In this document: piece after piece, positions 32,152 to 42,938 of the stretch
Layout: each line of letters starts with the position of its first letter
How positions within the stretch are numbered: position 1 is the first letter of the stretch
Made by a program: the position numbers and the translations under genes
NCBI GenBank assembly: GCA_036898135.1
Contig: CM072511.1
Location: forward strand, 39,997,556 to 40,061,555
DNA: 64,000 nt
DNA from: Oncomelania hupensis
Lineage: Eukaryota > Mollusca > Gastropoda > Littorinimorpha > Pomatiopsidae
Reading direction: 5' to 3'
Notes under the pieces: generated by a model
The model's database searches: none
The model's input: only the letters and a program-made list of their open reading frames with translations
What the model was told of the DNA's origin: nothing

Positions 32152-33893
32152 TCAGTATCGGGTGTGGCCACCGTTTGCATCAATGCAGTCTTTACCCCTT
32201 GGGGTCATGAGCAATCTTGTCACTGTAGATTGTTCTAACCTATAAAGGGAACAGTGAAAGCCCCAGTTGAAAACCTGTCTTGCCTTTGTAGGCATGACTA
32301 ATTCACTGCGGCAACAGTTCCCCCCGTTGGAGTGCCGGGGGTTTCAGTATAAATAGTATCCCCACTTTCTGGAAATTTAGTGCTTTAAATTCCCACTGTC
32401 GCTGTCTTCATCATTTGCTCTTTCACATTCCTGATCTGTCCTATCACTCTGCTATACTTTCTTCTTCTTCGCTAGATCAATGACCTACCTTTTTTCTTGA
32501 AAACTCTTCCTGGACAAGACTCCTTGTTTGTGTATGAGGTCTGTTGGATCAGCTTGGGAGTGTTGGACGCTTTCTGCTGGGTGGTCACTAGGGCTTCCTA
32601 TGATTGTATTATTTCGCACTATAGGCATTTTATATGTATGTGTTTTGTTGATGATTTATAATGATGGTTGTATTCTATTTTGTTTTTGTAACCGGGGTGT
32701 TTGCGTAGTTGAGGTCAACCCTCAGCCGTCTCCCGCGTGGGATGTCTTTATTGTAAAGTGACTGGCCGGTGGAGGGCATTCAATTTTCCCACTAGGGTTG
32801 TTTCGGCAGATCTTTTATGCGGATCGGGGGTTGTCCGGTCCTGATTTGGCTCGGAAGAGTCCGCTGGACCTAAAGCAACAATAAATCAATCAATCAATCA
32901 ATCAATGCAGTCTTGGCATCGTTGTCTCATGGACCGTATCAGGTTATGGAGGATGTTTCCTGGGATGGCCAACCACTCTTGCAGGAGAACTTGGGCCAGA
33001 ACTTCAAGGTTTGCTCCTGGAGGGAGGTTTGCCCATGTCTGTCGACCCAAGACATCCCACGTATGTTCTATGGGGTTCAAATCGGGTGATTGAGCCGGCC
33101 AATCCATCCTTATGACGTGCTGTTGCTGCAGGAAGTCATTGACGATACGCGCTCGGTGGGGTCTGGTATTATCGTCCTGTAGTATGGCACCTTCCCCAAT
33201 GGCCCGCAGAGCTGGGAGAACCCTAGGTTGTAGGACGTCATCCCTGTAGCCAATACCGTTTAAGTTGCCATGAATTTGGAGCAAGGGTGTTCTGAAGTTT
33301 AATGCGAAGCCACCCCACATCATGACAGATCTACCACCAAAGCGGTCATGCTCGCGCACCGTCGCATCAGCAAAACGCTCCCGTGGACGCCTCCAAACAT
33401 TCACCCGACGGTCGTTGAAAGACAAGGAGAACCGAGACTCGTCTGTAAAGAGCACCCTTGACCAATGTTGCCTAGTCCACACCAAATGACGCCGAACCCA
33501 GGCCAAACGCGCTGCACGATGAGCAAAGGCCGTACTGCTGGTCGTCTTGATCGCAGGTTTGCCTCGTGTAGACGGTTGCGAATTGTCTGGTCGCTGACGT
33601 TAACATTGCTGGCTGCGTGAAGCTGTCTTCTGATAGTGTTTGCTGTAGCGGACCTCATCCTCAGAGCGGACAGTGTGATGAAATGGTCTTGTCTTGCAGT
33701 GGTAACGCGGGGGCGTCCGGACCTTCTTGGTTCTTGGACGCTTCCAATGTTGTTAAAGCGTTCCCGCAGCCTTTGAACAACGGAGTGGGACACTCCCAGC
33801 CGCCTGCCAACTTCTCTCACCCCCACCCCTTCCTGAAGCCATGCAATAGCTCTGCCTCTATCCGCATCAGTCAATTGTCGCCTTGGGGGGCAT
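32152..33893 (-). pseudogene. Tc1 transposase, frameshifted and interrupted
   Basis: The reading starts at an ATG at 33893 in an MPP context, but a six-C run (33885-33890) puts the start out of frame. The N-terminal helix-turn-helix part follows (DADRGRAIAWLQEG, VREVGRRLGVSHSVVQRL, then RSGRPRVTTARQD). Near 33528 a second frameshift passes to the catalytic part: FTDESRF (first Asp), LQDDNTRPH (second Asp) and SPDLNPIEHTWD (Glu). Thirty-four residues separate the second Asp from the Glu, the DD34E spacing of Tc1. The last codons (ANGGHTRY and stop, at 32152) are cut off by the 708-bp insertion at 32193-32900. In life it would cut and paste the element at TA sites. Confidence 0.92.
32193..32900 (+). 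mobile_element. Family Z element, copy 4, nested in Tc1
   Basis: A 14-bp duplication ATCAATGCAGTCTT (32179-32192 and 32901-32914) fixes the ends. The first 130 bp differ from the other copies; the family core starts near 32328 (gttggagtgccgggggtttc) and contains TATAAATA at 32348-32355. The 3' end is ccgctggacctaaagcaaca followed by (ATCA)n. A simple-repeat tail and a long variable TSD suggest target-primed insertion by a LINE enzyme. Confidence 0.87.
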
Positions 33894-34256
33894 GGTTAGA
33901 AAAGCAGCAAAAGCGCTGCCATTTATACCCAGAAAAAAAGCGCCGATTGTTGAACTGAACTCACAAAATGCAAGCCTTTCGCGTTCAAATCACTTTTTAA
34001 TAATGAAAAATTTGCTTTATTAGCAAGACAAGAGTAAATTAGGGTCATTTTTTGTAAAAATTGGGTTTGTTTTTCAACTCAGTGCAGAAAGTTCAATACT
34101 CACACATGTGATTACTTGTCAGAATAAGATTGTCTTGAATGTTATTGTACAGGATAAGTTTTGAAATAAGCAATATAAGCGATTTTATTGATAGCAGCAA
34201 AAAATAATTAAACTAAATGAAATTTGAGAGTGGCCCTTCAATTATTTTGAGTAGTA

Positions 34257-35283
34257 TATGTTCTAAGTCTAAAAAATAAATGCAGATCCCCATTTTAACA
34301 TCTAACATGCTTGAGTAAAGGTCCCTTACACAAAATCATAACATTCTGGATGTCATACAAGCGATGTAAGAAACCTACCCATGAAGTCCGTTTTCACGAA
34401 CACATATCGAGTGTGCTTAACCTGCAGACGTCACAGAAAAAAAGTAGTCCCGAATAACGTTCACAACGAAACTCATTCGCTACCGAAAGATCCTTATTGT
34501 TATAGTATACATTTTCCCAGTTTGAGAGTGGCCTAATTATATAATGTCCAACAACGTAGCAAAAACCGGTGTTGGGGCATGTTGCTTCGAATCAGGATTA
34601 ATGGGAAGAGAAGCAGGGTATAACTGGTCAGCAACATCAAAAGCGTAAATAAATAACTTTTAAGCAAATGGAGGACGTCCGGAATTACGCGTGTTTCACT
34701 AATTTAGGAAGGGGGCGTTGGGAAATTGAATGTCTAACAGAGGAAGAAGATTAGCTGTCGACGCCGCTGTGGCACGTTCGAGCTAGAAAGCTGTCGATTT
34801 TTAAGGGGGGCTTGGAGTGCTGGGTGTGGGTGTGCATGTGGGTAGGAGAAGTAGAATAAAAGAAGAGTGAGCAGCAGGTGGGTGCTTTTTAGAGGATGGG
34901 TGGAGGGCTAGGGGTTTCTGGGGGGGGGGGTGAGGGGTTCCATGTGTTTATTGTCCCTCCTTCTCTAATATAAATTTATATCTGTGGCGTGTCTCCCATG
35001 ACCCCTACATCTCACATTCTTTTCCATTGCAACCTTTGTTCAAATTCTATTCTTCTTTAAAGTTTAAAGAAAAACAACAACTAACGCCTTCCAAATTGCA
35101 TAAATCGTCAGTGTTGTCCCCAAGGCCATCATGATAGCCCTTTGCAGCATGCATGGTTACTAGTCTTAGACATGTTTGTCACTAAATATACTCATCTTCA
35201 CCTTCTGTATCATCTTAATTCGTCATCAGCGTCAGTGTTTAATGTTATACTTTAGTTATTAACGTTGTGATAAAACAAACTTT
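34257..35283. other. No gene seen
   Basis: Unique-looking sequence with G-rich runs at 34801-34835 and 34915-34935. No coding region was supported. Confidence 0.45.
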
Positions 35284-35400
35284 CCTATCCTATCCTATCC
35301 TATCCCGTAACTCGAAGGTCGTTGGGGCACCACAGGTGAACGTTTAACCAGCGTATTCCATCTTTCTCTGTCCTCAGCAATTCTCATGGCTTCGCTCAGA
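35284..35400 (-). mobile_element. LINE family A, 3' end fragment
   Basis: A tail of CTATC repeats (35284-35304) is followed by cccgtaactcgaaggtcgtt and the C-terminal coding block, matching 3596 and 24803. It stops near cttcgctcag, so only about 115 bp are present. Confidence 0.85.
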
Positions 35401-35908
35401 CTTTGGTTAATTGATTTATTGGCTACCCATGTGGGTGAAATTCTGACTGCCATCTCAGCGAAGACGCATCAGTTGGTAGAGCAGCGTCACCAACGACAAA
35501 AGGGAACAGGACCTATCGTGCATGCTGGGTGTATTGGCGAATCTGGCACTCACCCGACTAAAACATTAGCGTCAGGACCTGCAAAATCCCTACGATGGTT
35601 CGCATCCGTGCACAGACGGTAAATCTCGGTCCATATTATATTCTCATCAGAGGGAGTAGGTGCACTGCGTTGCCTGAGCATTAGGGTCATGATAGTTGGT
35701 ACACTACTAGGTTGTCATTCTCAGGGATGCGATCGCTCGCCTGCAGCAGGCTTATCTGTTCACTTCGCTGACATCTTTAACGATGGGAGTTCGCAACCGT
35801 CCCGTAATTGTCGTCACCTCCGCAGTGCATTTACTTTGGTCCTTCCGTGTTGTCATTTCAATCAGGAAATAATAGATCAACCATCTAACGTTAAGTGAAA
35901 AACCGACC

Positions 35909-35910
<2 letters not shown>
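35401..35910. other. No gene seen
   Basis: A cagttggtagagcagcg stretch at 35469 is box A-like but has no box B partner. Nothing else recognised. Confidence 0.35.
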
Positions 35911-35968
<58 letters not shown>

Positions 35969-35986
35969 GAGAGAGAGAGACAGAGA

Positions 35987-36043
<57 letters not shown>

Positions 36044-36056
36044 GGACAGAGAGAGA

Positions 36057-36102
<46 letters not shown>
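35911..36102. repeat. (GA)n microsatellite
   Basis: GA run with GACA and G-run interruptions. Confidence 0.95.
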
Positions 36103-36106
<4 letters not shown>

Positions 36107-36583
36107 CAAGCATTTCGGAGTGCATTAATTTTGTTATTGTATAATAGCGCTGTTTCATAATGAAAGCGAAAGTGGCGGATCGGTTGCGGCCCTTGGGTTC
36201 GCTAGTTCCGGTCGAATCTCCTGCCGATGAAACAGCAGGTATTAGCCTACAATTTTCATACACGTGGAATTCATTAAAAATCATTTTCAATATTCATAAC
36301 TGAGTTGCGTTGCACCTAGGCAGAAATTGTGCTTGATCCAATGTGAGCAAGAATCAAAAGAATATATTTTAAATTATTTTTAGTGTCAGTAAATATTCAA
36401 TAGGCATCTGTTCATATTTTCAAATAGAATCAAGAATTCCACGGAATCCAAATTGTTTGTAATGAGAAAATTCCGTTGCATTATATTTGTTTGGTTAAAG
36501 TTTGCTTTGATTAGAATTCTATTTATAATCCCAAAACATGCAGACGTTTGGTTTATTGCATTTCTCCTTGGGTGGTGTATAGC
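36103..36583. other. AT-rich DNA next to the THAP exon
   Basis: If the THAP exon is real, downstream exons on the minus strand would lie here or further left, but none was recognised. Confidence 0.35.
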
Positions 36584-36799
36584 CTATAGTATAGGTGGCA
36601 CAACATGTAAACTACAGAGCCTGTTGTAATCTTTCCGAATCAGTCGCAAACGTTGTTCCCACAGTCGTTTTAGTGTTTTGTTAGCTGGTAATGTGTGTAA
36701 CTTGACAATGCGCCCTTCAATTACTTTTCCTGCGAAATTAGGGCAGCAAACGCAATACTGTTTTCCTCCGCCACAAGTCTTCCGTCTACGTTCGGCCAT
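36584..36799 (-). CDS. THAP zinc-finger exon (probably exon 1)
   Basis: The minus-strand ATG at 36799 opens a 71-codon frame that fits the THAP DNA-binding domain, a C2CH zinc finger found at the start of many transcription regulators and of P-type transposases. Residues in order: a basic start (MAERRRKTCGGG), Cys16 and Cys19 (QYCVCCPN), a KLHTLP block at 33-38, Trp47 (LWEQRLRLIRKD) and Cys62-x2-His65 (RLCSLH). Forty-two residues lie between Cys19 and Cys62, within the family range. After His65 the frame runs only six more codons; a GT follows directly, so an intron is likely there and the tail VVPPIL is probably not translated. The family usually has Phe after this His. No partner exon was found. 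It could be a host gene or a domesticated transposase remnant. Confidence 0.5.
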   Translation of the reverse strand: MAERRRKTCGGGKQYCVCCPNFAGKVIEGRIVKLHTLPANKTLKRLWEQRLRLIRKDYNRLCSLHVVPPIL

Positions 36800-37338
36800 G
36801 CTTAATACTCAACCGGAACTAGCCGGTGTCCTTGGCATAGGTGAAGGCAGGGACGGATAACTCTATCTGCACTAGTTTTGCAAAAGCGCTATAATGGAGG
36901 AAGTTTGCAAGCAAGCTTTGTTTTATGTCATTCAATCCCACGCATTGGTACGTATCTGGCCTGTTCTGTTTTGCTGCATTTTTTGATTCATTATTATGGC
37001 AGGTATGGATCTGAAGATTTAATGGAGTCGTTGTCCATTTAAAAAAAAACGATGATAGTTAGACAAGAAACGAAAAGTTATTGATAATATTTATCTGAGT
37101 TTATTACACAAGGCACATTAGCTATCCTAATCCTGTAGGCCAGTCAGTAATGGTAACGAACATTTTCGTTTTATTAGTATCCAGTGACCTATTAAAACCT
37201 CATTTAAACTTTAGACCGAGTGTGGGATTTTGTAGTGAAGTAGATACTGGCTGCATGGCGTCATATACCGAGAGATCTAAATGAGTGTTTTGGGGGGAGT
37301 TGTTTTTCGACAATACTACGTAGAACCCAGAAGAAAGA
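36800..37338. other. No gene seen; possible promoter side of the THAP exon
   Basis: This is upstream of the THAP start on the minus strand. I see no clear TATA box or other core promoter element. Confidence 0.3.
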
Positions 37339-37354
37339 CACACACACACACACA

Positions 37355-37406
<52 letters not shown>
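37339..37406. repeat. (AC)n microsatellite
   Basis: AC run with two GC interruptions. Confidence 0.95.
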
Positions 37407-37408
<2 letters not shown>

Positions 37409-37439
37409 TCCCTCATACTGGCTTATAGAATAAGCCGGA

Positions 37440-37815
37440 GTACAAAGTTTAACGTCCAATGGCATCTGAAGGTCCCGGGTTCGAGCCCAGGCCGGGGCAT
37501 TGTGTTGTGTCCTTGGGAAAGACACTTTACTCCCGTTTCCTACTCCTTCGGATGAGAGTATAAACCGAGGTCTAGTCTGTGTCGCATACATTCAATCATA
37601 ACGGACTTTAAAGATCCTGCCGCTCATGTCCTAGACGGGTGAGTGCCGGTGACAGGAACACACCCAGCATGCACCTAGGTCCTTCTCCCCCAGGATTGTG
37701 CTCAGTTGTCTGCAGCGTTATTACGATGCGCCCAAAGGCTGCAAGTTGGGTCCTCGGGCGGATTGAGTTAGATCCTGTATCGGCCAGCGCCTTGAGTCGC
37801 CAAAGATATGGCGTC
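37440..37815 (+). mobile_element. tRNA-headed SINE S3, copy 1
   Basis: The head has a box B (GGTTCGAGCCC) and a damaged box A. The body matches the copy at 61514: tgtccttgggaaagacactt, cgtttcctactccttcgga, tgtcctagacgggtgagtgc, gcccaaaggctgcaagttgg, and tcctgtatcggccagcgcc near the end. The copy stops around cgccaaagatatggcgtc, before the gcgctatataag terminus. The ttgggaaagacacttt module resembles conserved SINE domains known from fishes and molluscs; that link is from memory. Confidence 0.82.
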
Positions 37816-38685
37816 CACACGACTGTTTTTCTTCATAGAACTTTCGCCAGGGATACCAAAACTCGTCTTGCGTGGACAATAAGACAATTCTGTGAAGCCT
37901 ACTTTGCCCATTTATAGCGAAATTTGGAGCTTTTAAAATGCAAGCCTACATTTATGTTAGCTTTTAAAATCAGTGCTTTATCCTGAATATAAATATCGAA
38001 CAGCTTTGCAGTGTTTCTGAAGCCTAGATCAAAAGGCAAAAAAACCCAACAACTTTTATTTAATAAAATGTATAATTTACACTAAGAGATGACTATTTGT
38101 TTATAACAGTATCTATTCTTTTATCTGTTTGATATTTGCGAAATGTTAATTCAAACGTTGTGTCCGAGCGTTTCTAAAGAGCATCCGCTATAAGCTTAGA
38201 TCGAACACGTCTACAGACGCGTATCCAGTGACGCCCAAATGAAGCTAAATGGGATATAACTGATAGTGGAGGCTTCATAAGATCCTGTAGGGGTAGTGGG
38301 TATTTCAGTGGAATGGAGGTTGGGTGGGTGTGATTTGTGTGGGGTGGGAGGATGGAGTAGAAGGATGGGGTGGGGAGAAGGAGGGGAATGTCTTGGCTTT
38401 TTACATACGTGTCCTGTTAAAAGCTGAATATGAAGTTGTTTTCCCCGGCTCGGGACAATCCGACAACACTGTCTTCGCCCATGTTTTATCGTTTCTTCCT
38501 GCCTTTCAAATGTGTGTAGATTTTATATGCTTTGGGACTTGATTCCTTTCTCTCTTTTTTTTTCTTTTTATTTTTTTAACAGTTTTTGGGGGGGCTTAGG
38601 CTGTTTCCGCCATGCTTGTGTTCTGTGATACCAGAAACCGTATGGACTGTTCCTTGAGTATAGATTCTTCTCCACCCGAGGGACG
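37816..38685. other. No gene seen
   Basis: Unique-looking sequence with G-rich stretches at 38285-38395. No supported coding region. Confidence 0.4.
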
Positions 38686-38689
38686 TTAA

Positions 38690-38748
38690 CTGAGTAGAAT
38701 AGATCCTCCATTGCCCCTTTCCCACTCCTCTCGAAAAAAATATATGGA

Positions 38749-38824
<76 letters not shown>

Positions 38825-38985
38825 AAGAAAAAAATAGGTGGGCAGGCCTCAAATCGGGGTAGCAATAGTATTATAGTATATAGATACATAGGCTACTACT
38901 GCTACCAATACGCTATCGAGGATCCACTCATTTTTTCCTGTTAAGGGTCCATTCTACTTGTTTAATGAGCCTCTGTTCTCCACCT
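38690..38985. mobile_element. Palindromic MITE family, copy interrupted by (GA)n
   Basis: The left part (gagtagaatagatcctccat) and the right part (cgctatcgaggatccactca, then ggtccattctacttgtttaa) match the arms of the MITE at 20271. The middle contains a (GA)n run (38751-38820). An extra ttcctgttaa block splits the right arm. Confidence 0.6.
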
Positions 38986-41047
38986 ACCTGATAGGCCTTG
39001 AATCTAGCAATCTTGGTGGTGAACCTCGATGCCAGCCATGCATCTTGGGGTTTCGCGCTGCAAAAGAACCGTTAGTTACGATTGTTATTAGCTCAACGAA
39101 TAGAAGCTATGGACGTCACATCTCAGTGTTCATTACACAGCATTCTTTGATTGCATTCTTTCTTTTCTGACGGTACCATTGTGAGCTTCACCTACGTTTA
39201 GGTTTCGAAACGAACACATTATTTTAGAGATCGCGGGGTGAAAAAAAAAGTACAAACCGATACATTATCACGTTTGTTCGCGGACAGAAAGAATAGAGTT
39301 CAGAAATAGTTCGAAAAGATACTGTAGAGATGAAAGGAGCCTGTCTATGTCCCCACGACTATAAGCTCCCTATGTTTCCAGGGTTTTGTGCTCCCTTTCA
39401 TAGCTAGCACGACAGTTCCCACATGCAGAGTTCTACGATCCCATATTCGTTCCTATAAGGGCTATATTCAGAAGAAGAAACAACTCTTTGAAAGTTTGGG
39501 AATTAGCATAAAGCTGTGAGAACTCATATTTATACTTGTGGGAACATGGCGATGTGCCCGATTTTAATAACAGCCTTGCTGCTTTTTGGGAACTAAATCA
39601 ACCCGATTAAAATAAAATAAAGTAAAATAAAACCTGGAAAAAACATATTGCGAAGATATGACAGGCGCGTTGAAGCATGCCCTGGCTGTTTAGGGAAATC
39701 GCGAGTTACAAAAGCCTTTTGTTTCTATTGTTATTATTAAAAATGAAAATAAAACAAAGTAGTCCGATTCCTCCTTTGTTCCATGGAAAGTCCACCTTCA
39801 CAATTGCACTAAAAATGGAATTGTTTGACACAACATGAGCTCACTACTTAAACATTGCTATATTATAGATGATTACAGTTATAATCATCAGGTATCACGG
39901 AATCGTTGGATATCGCTTTCGGTTTCCTGCTGCTTATTTTATCCACAAATACAGATGCAGCTGTTATTTCGGTTGACACAGCTGGCTGCCAGAAAGAAAA
40001 AAAAACTGTTTATAGTAATACGTTACTGAAATTCCACTAGCACTGTATCTCGGAAGATGCTGCTCCTGCTTCTGCTGAGGTGGTGGTAGTGGTGGTGGTA
40101 GCTTGTTGGACGCAGGATCAAGGCCATGCATCTGTGTACTGTACACGTGCGTTCGCCAAATGTCGAAGATGGTGTTCTAAAAATGCAACGCTTTAAAAAT
40201 GCTCATAAAGATAATAACGTATTCCCTTTAAGTCCAATGTTGAATAATATTTTGTTTTTAAATATTCGAGAAAACAAAAACAAGAAGAAAAACACCCCGG
40301 AAAATAATATTTTCTTGTTTTCTTCGCGTACAGAACATTGGCCTTCTTTAAGTTTTCTTTGAACTAGGCTTTCGTATTTAATGGAAAAAAATCTATTTTG
40401 ATTACATTTTGTAGAAACCTAGAAATCCTTGGAATGTTCTGCATTAATGTTACGACTTACAGCCTTTGACGAATTCGTGCGATGCTATACTATTTTCGTG
40501 GCGGATTGATCACCATAACCTTTAAATTCTCTAAGCTGAACTAACTAACTGATGGATATTTTCTCTCTTCGTTGATGTAATACGAACTTTACTAAGGCAA
40601 GGTTAAGACATTATTAAGTACAAATATGTAACAGCAGCTAGTATAACCATATAAAGCATTACATTACCAAAGATAAGTACATGTTTACCAAAATGGTAGC
40701 GAACGCGACAGTAAATTGGCGGCGAAGTGAAAATGAAACAAAAGTCGAAATAATTCTGCCGTTTCATGCGCATGAATAACCGTTGCTGAGAAGCGGTAAT
40801 TTCAAGTGCCAGCCTGCTACCATGCATTCCGTCAAATGGATAATAATTTGTTTAACGGTCTGGTTTTCCACTGATGTCTTGAGCTTCATAGTATCTGAAG
40901 ACTATTTCATGTCTCGTCACCTATCAACTCCACCCGAATGCGAGCGAGCTAACTTAAGAAAATTCAGTTGGGGGCGGTGGGCGTCCTACATCCCCCTTAT
41001 CTTAGATTCCCTTGCATTAAGATGTCTGATTTTATTGTTAGTTTCGT
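38986..41047. other. No gene seen
   Basis: Unique-looking sequence. A frame from the ATG at 40822 starts MHSVKWIIICLTVWFST, which looks like a signal peptide, but the rest has no recognisable motif and runs in a wrong frame into a LINE remnant, so it is not called as a gene. Confidence 0.4.
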
Positions 41048-41165
41048 GCAGCGAAAGCTCTACTGGCTGCCCATGGAAAAGCGCATTGATAGCAAGTTTG
41101 TTTGTCACTTAGTTTTTAAAAGTACTTGACTGGGCCAACACTTCAAAGAGTTGATGCCAGTGCAG
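41048..41165 (+). pseudogene. LINE reverse transcriptase C-terminal remnant
   Basis: The frame reads QRKLYWLPMEKRIDSKFVCH, then LVFKS, a stop, and LGQHFKELMPVQIP. LxWLPV-x-R-I-x-K...VFK...LKEL is the standard block after the RT core of Jockey/CR1-type LINEs. Only about 40 codons with one stop remain. Confidence 0.6.
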
Positions 41166-41336
41166 ATTCCAGAATGATCGGCGTCTGCTGTTCATCATCA
41201 TCAGCCATAAACGGAAAACGGTCTAGCTTTTGAGAGTGTTTAATGCGTCAATCTGGTTTTTTTAATGCTCGTGCATTAAACTTTGAGAGCAGTCTATGGC
41301 AGGTTTACTTATGCAACTCGACACTCCGGTACATTA

Positions 41337-41630
41337 AAAAGGTAAAAGGTAAAGGTAGTCCCATAGCCTGTGGCCGTAGGGGAGCGTGATATTGGAGATC
41401 ACACTTATCTTGGGCCAGCGTAATGAGGGTGATGCCCATCTCTCTCCCTCGCTGCTTTACCTTCCCCACCCTTAATAGAGTAGGTACTCAGTCACAGTTG
41501 AGTCAACTGGGGGCGTTGTTATTTGTCGCTTCACGTTTTGCGGTTACCCATCCAAGTGCTAACCGCACTGGACGATGCTTAACATGCGACACAGTAGCGA
41601 GTGCTCCAACCACTGCGCTATCCGACAACC
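41337..41630 (-). mobile_element. 5S-rRNA-like chimeric SINE, copy 3
   Basis: Full-length minus-strand copy. It is flanked by the exact 11-bp duplication CCGGTACATTA (41326-41336 and 41631-41641). The 5S-like block reads, on the minus strand, GGTTAGCACTTGGATGGG. Its head and right flank are duplicated once more next to an ATC microsatellite. Confidence 0.88.
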
Positions 41631-41665
41631 CCGGTACATTAGTCCAACAGAAAATCATCATCATC

Positions 41666-41729
<64 letters not shown>

Positions 41730-41820
41730 CCATCGTGCTCCAACCAATGCGCTATCCGACACCCCCGGTACATTAGTTCAACAGAAAATCATCATCATCA
41801 AAATCATCATCATCATCATT

Positions 41821-41896
<76 letters not shown>

Positions 41897-41898
41897 AT
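41602..41898. repeat. Tandem duplication of SINE head plus (ATC)n
   Basis: The block from gtgctccaaccactgcgcta through ccggtacattagtccaacag and ATC repeats (from 41601) is repeated from 41735 with a few changes. The period is about 134 bp and each unit ends in an ATC run (41651-41730 and 41786-41897). Confidence 0.85.
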
Positions 41899-42200
41899 AG
41901 CTTAGTACATAGTACATTCCAACAATTAATTTACGATTCAGTCTGCGAAGCAAGTATACGCAATTTGTGCCAAACCGCATGAATGAAAGATGCCAGAAAT
42001 TTGGCGCTTAAGTGTTAAGTATAAGGATCGACTTATTTCGACGTGTTGTATTAGCGCTGACCACATCGTTGTCTGAGACGGTACCAGCTTGGAGGTGTGC
42101 GTTAAAGGTTTGTTTATCGCTTCATTAGCATCTGTATAGCAAAGTACATTATACAGTACAGGCTCCCCTGCGTCGCCTTCCTCTTCCTCACTCCTTCCCA

Positions 42201-42203
<3 letters not shown>

Positions 42204-42263
<60 letters not shown>

Positions 42264-42297
42264 GAGACAGAGAGAGAGACAGAGAGACAGAGAGATG
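42204..42297. repeat. (GA)n microsatellite
   Basis: GA run with GACA interruptions. Confidence 0.95.
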
Positions 42298-42566
42298 GGT
42301 AATTGTGTTAGTCGGGATCTGAATATCTCTATTTTTGATACGCGGGAGTAAACTAGAGCGAATTTAAACCTTCGTTTGAGTTTCGTTGTAGATTTTTCAG
42401 TTATTTTTTTTTGTTGGGGGGGGGGGGGGTGGGAATGGAGAGGGGCGGCTTCGTATGTCTACGTTTGTGAGTGTACTGGGATGTGGGGGTGTGGCGTACA
42501 TGCAGACATGTGTATATGTAAGGGAGAGGATGAGTGAATGAAACAAAATCACAAATTAAATACGTA

Positions 42567-42584
42567 AGAGAGAGAGAGAAAAAA

Positions 42585-42630
<46 letters not shown>

Positions 42631-42723
42631 ATTCCACGGTCAAAATGTTTGTGCAGGAGTTTTTTTTAAATTCCCTTCATCTATCACAAAGAATACATAC
42701 TGTATTACACACACACACACACC

Positions 42724-42788
<65 letters not shown>
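42567..42788. repeat. (GA)n and (AC)n microsatellites
   Basis: GA run at 42567-42628 with an A-run; AC run at 42708-42788 with one interruption. Confidence 0.95.
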
Positions 42789-42789
<1 letters not shown>

Positions 42790-42938
42790 GGATGCAAACA
42801 AACTATACTAATAACATCGATTACAACACCAAGAACAACAACAACAAAATCAACGGCAACAACACACTGAACTGACTTTTCAGATTAGTAAGCGCTGCCA
42901 CCACACACTAGCACGCAACTGCAAGGTGAAAGCAGGAA

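Larger units (their letters stand above)
31925..34256 (-). mobile_element. Tc1-type DNA transposon, inactivated
   Basis: Terminal inverted repeats TACTACTCAAAATAAT..AAGGGCCACT lie at both ends and TA duplications flank them (31923-31924 and 34257-34258). Without the nested family Z insertion (about 720 bp with its duplication) the element is about 1.6 kb, the usual Tc1 size. The transposase is on the minus strand and is broken by two frameshifts and by the insertion. Confidence 0.92.

Noticed and set aside
40822..41112. Possible secreted peptide (signal-peptide-like start at 40822)
   Set aside because: Only the hydrophobic start supports it. The frame runs on through a LINE remnant in the wrong frame, and no cleavage sites or repeated peptides are visible.
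41651..41897. CRISPR-like array because of regular short repeats
   Set aside because: These are ATC triplets and duplicated SINE ends; there are no spacers and the genome is animal-like.
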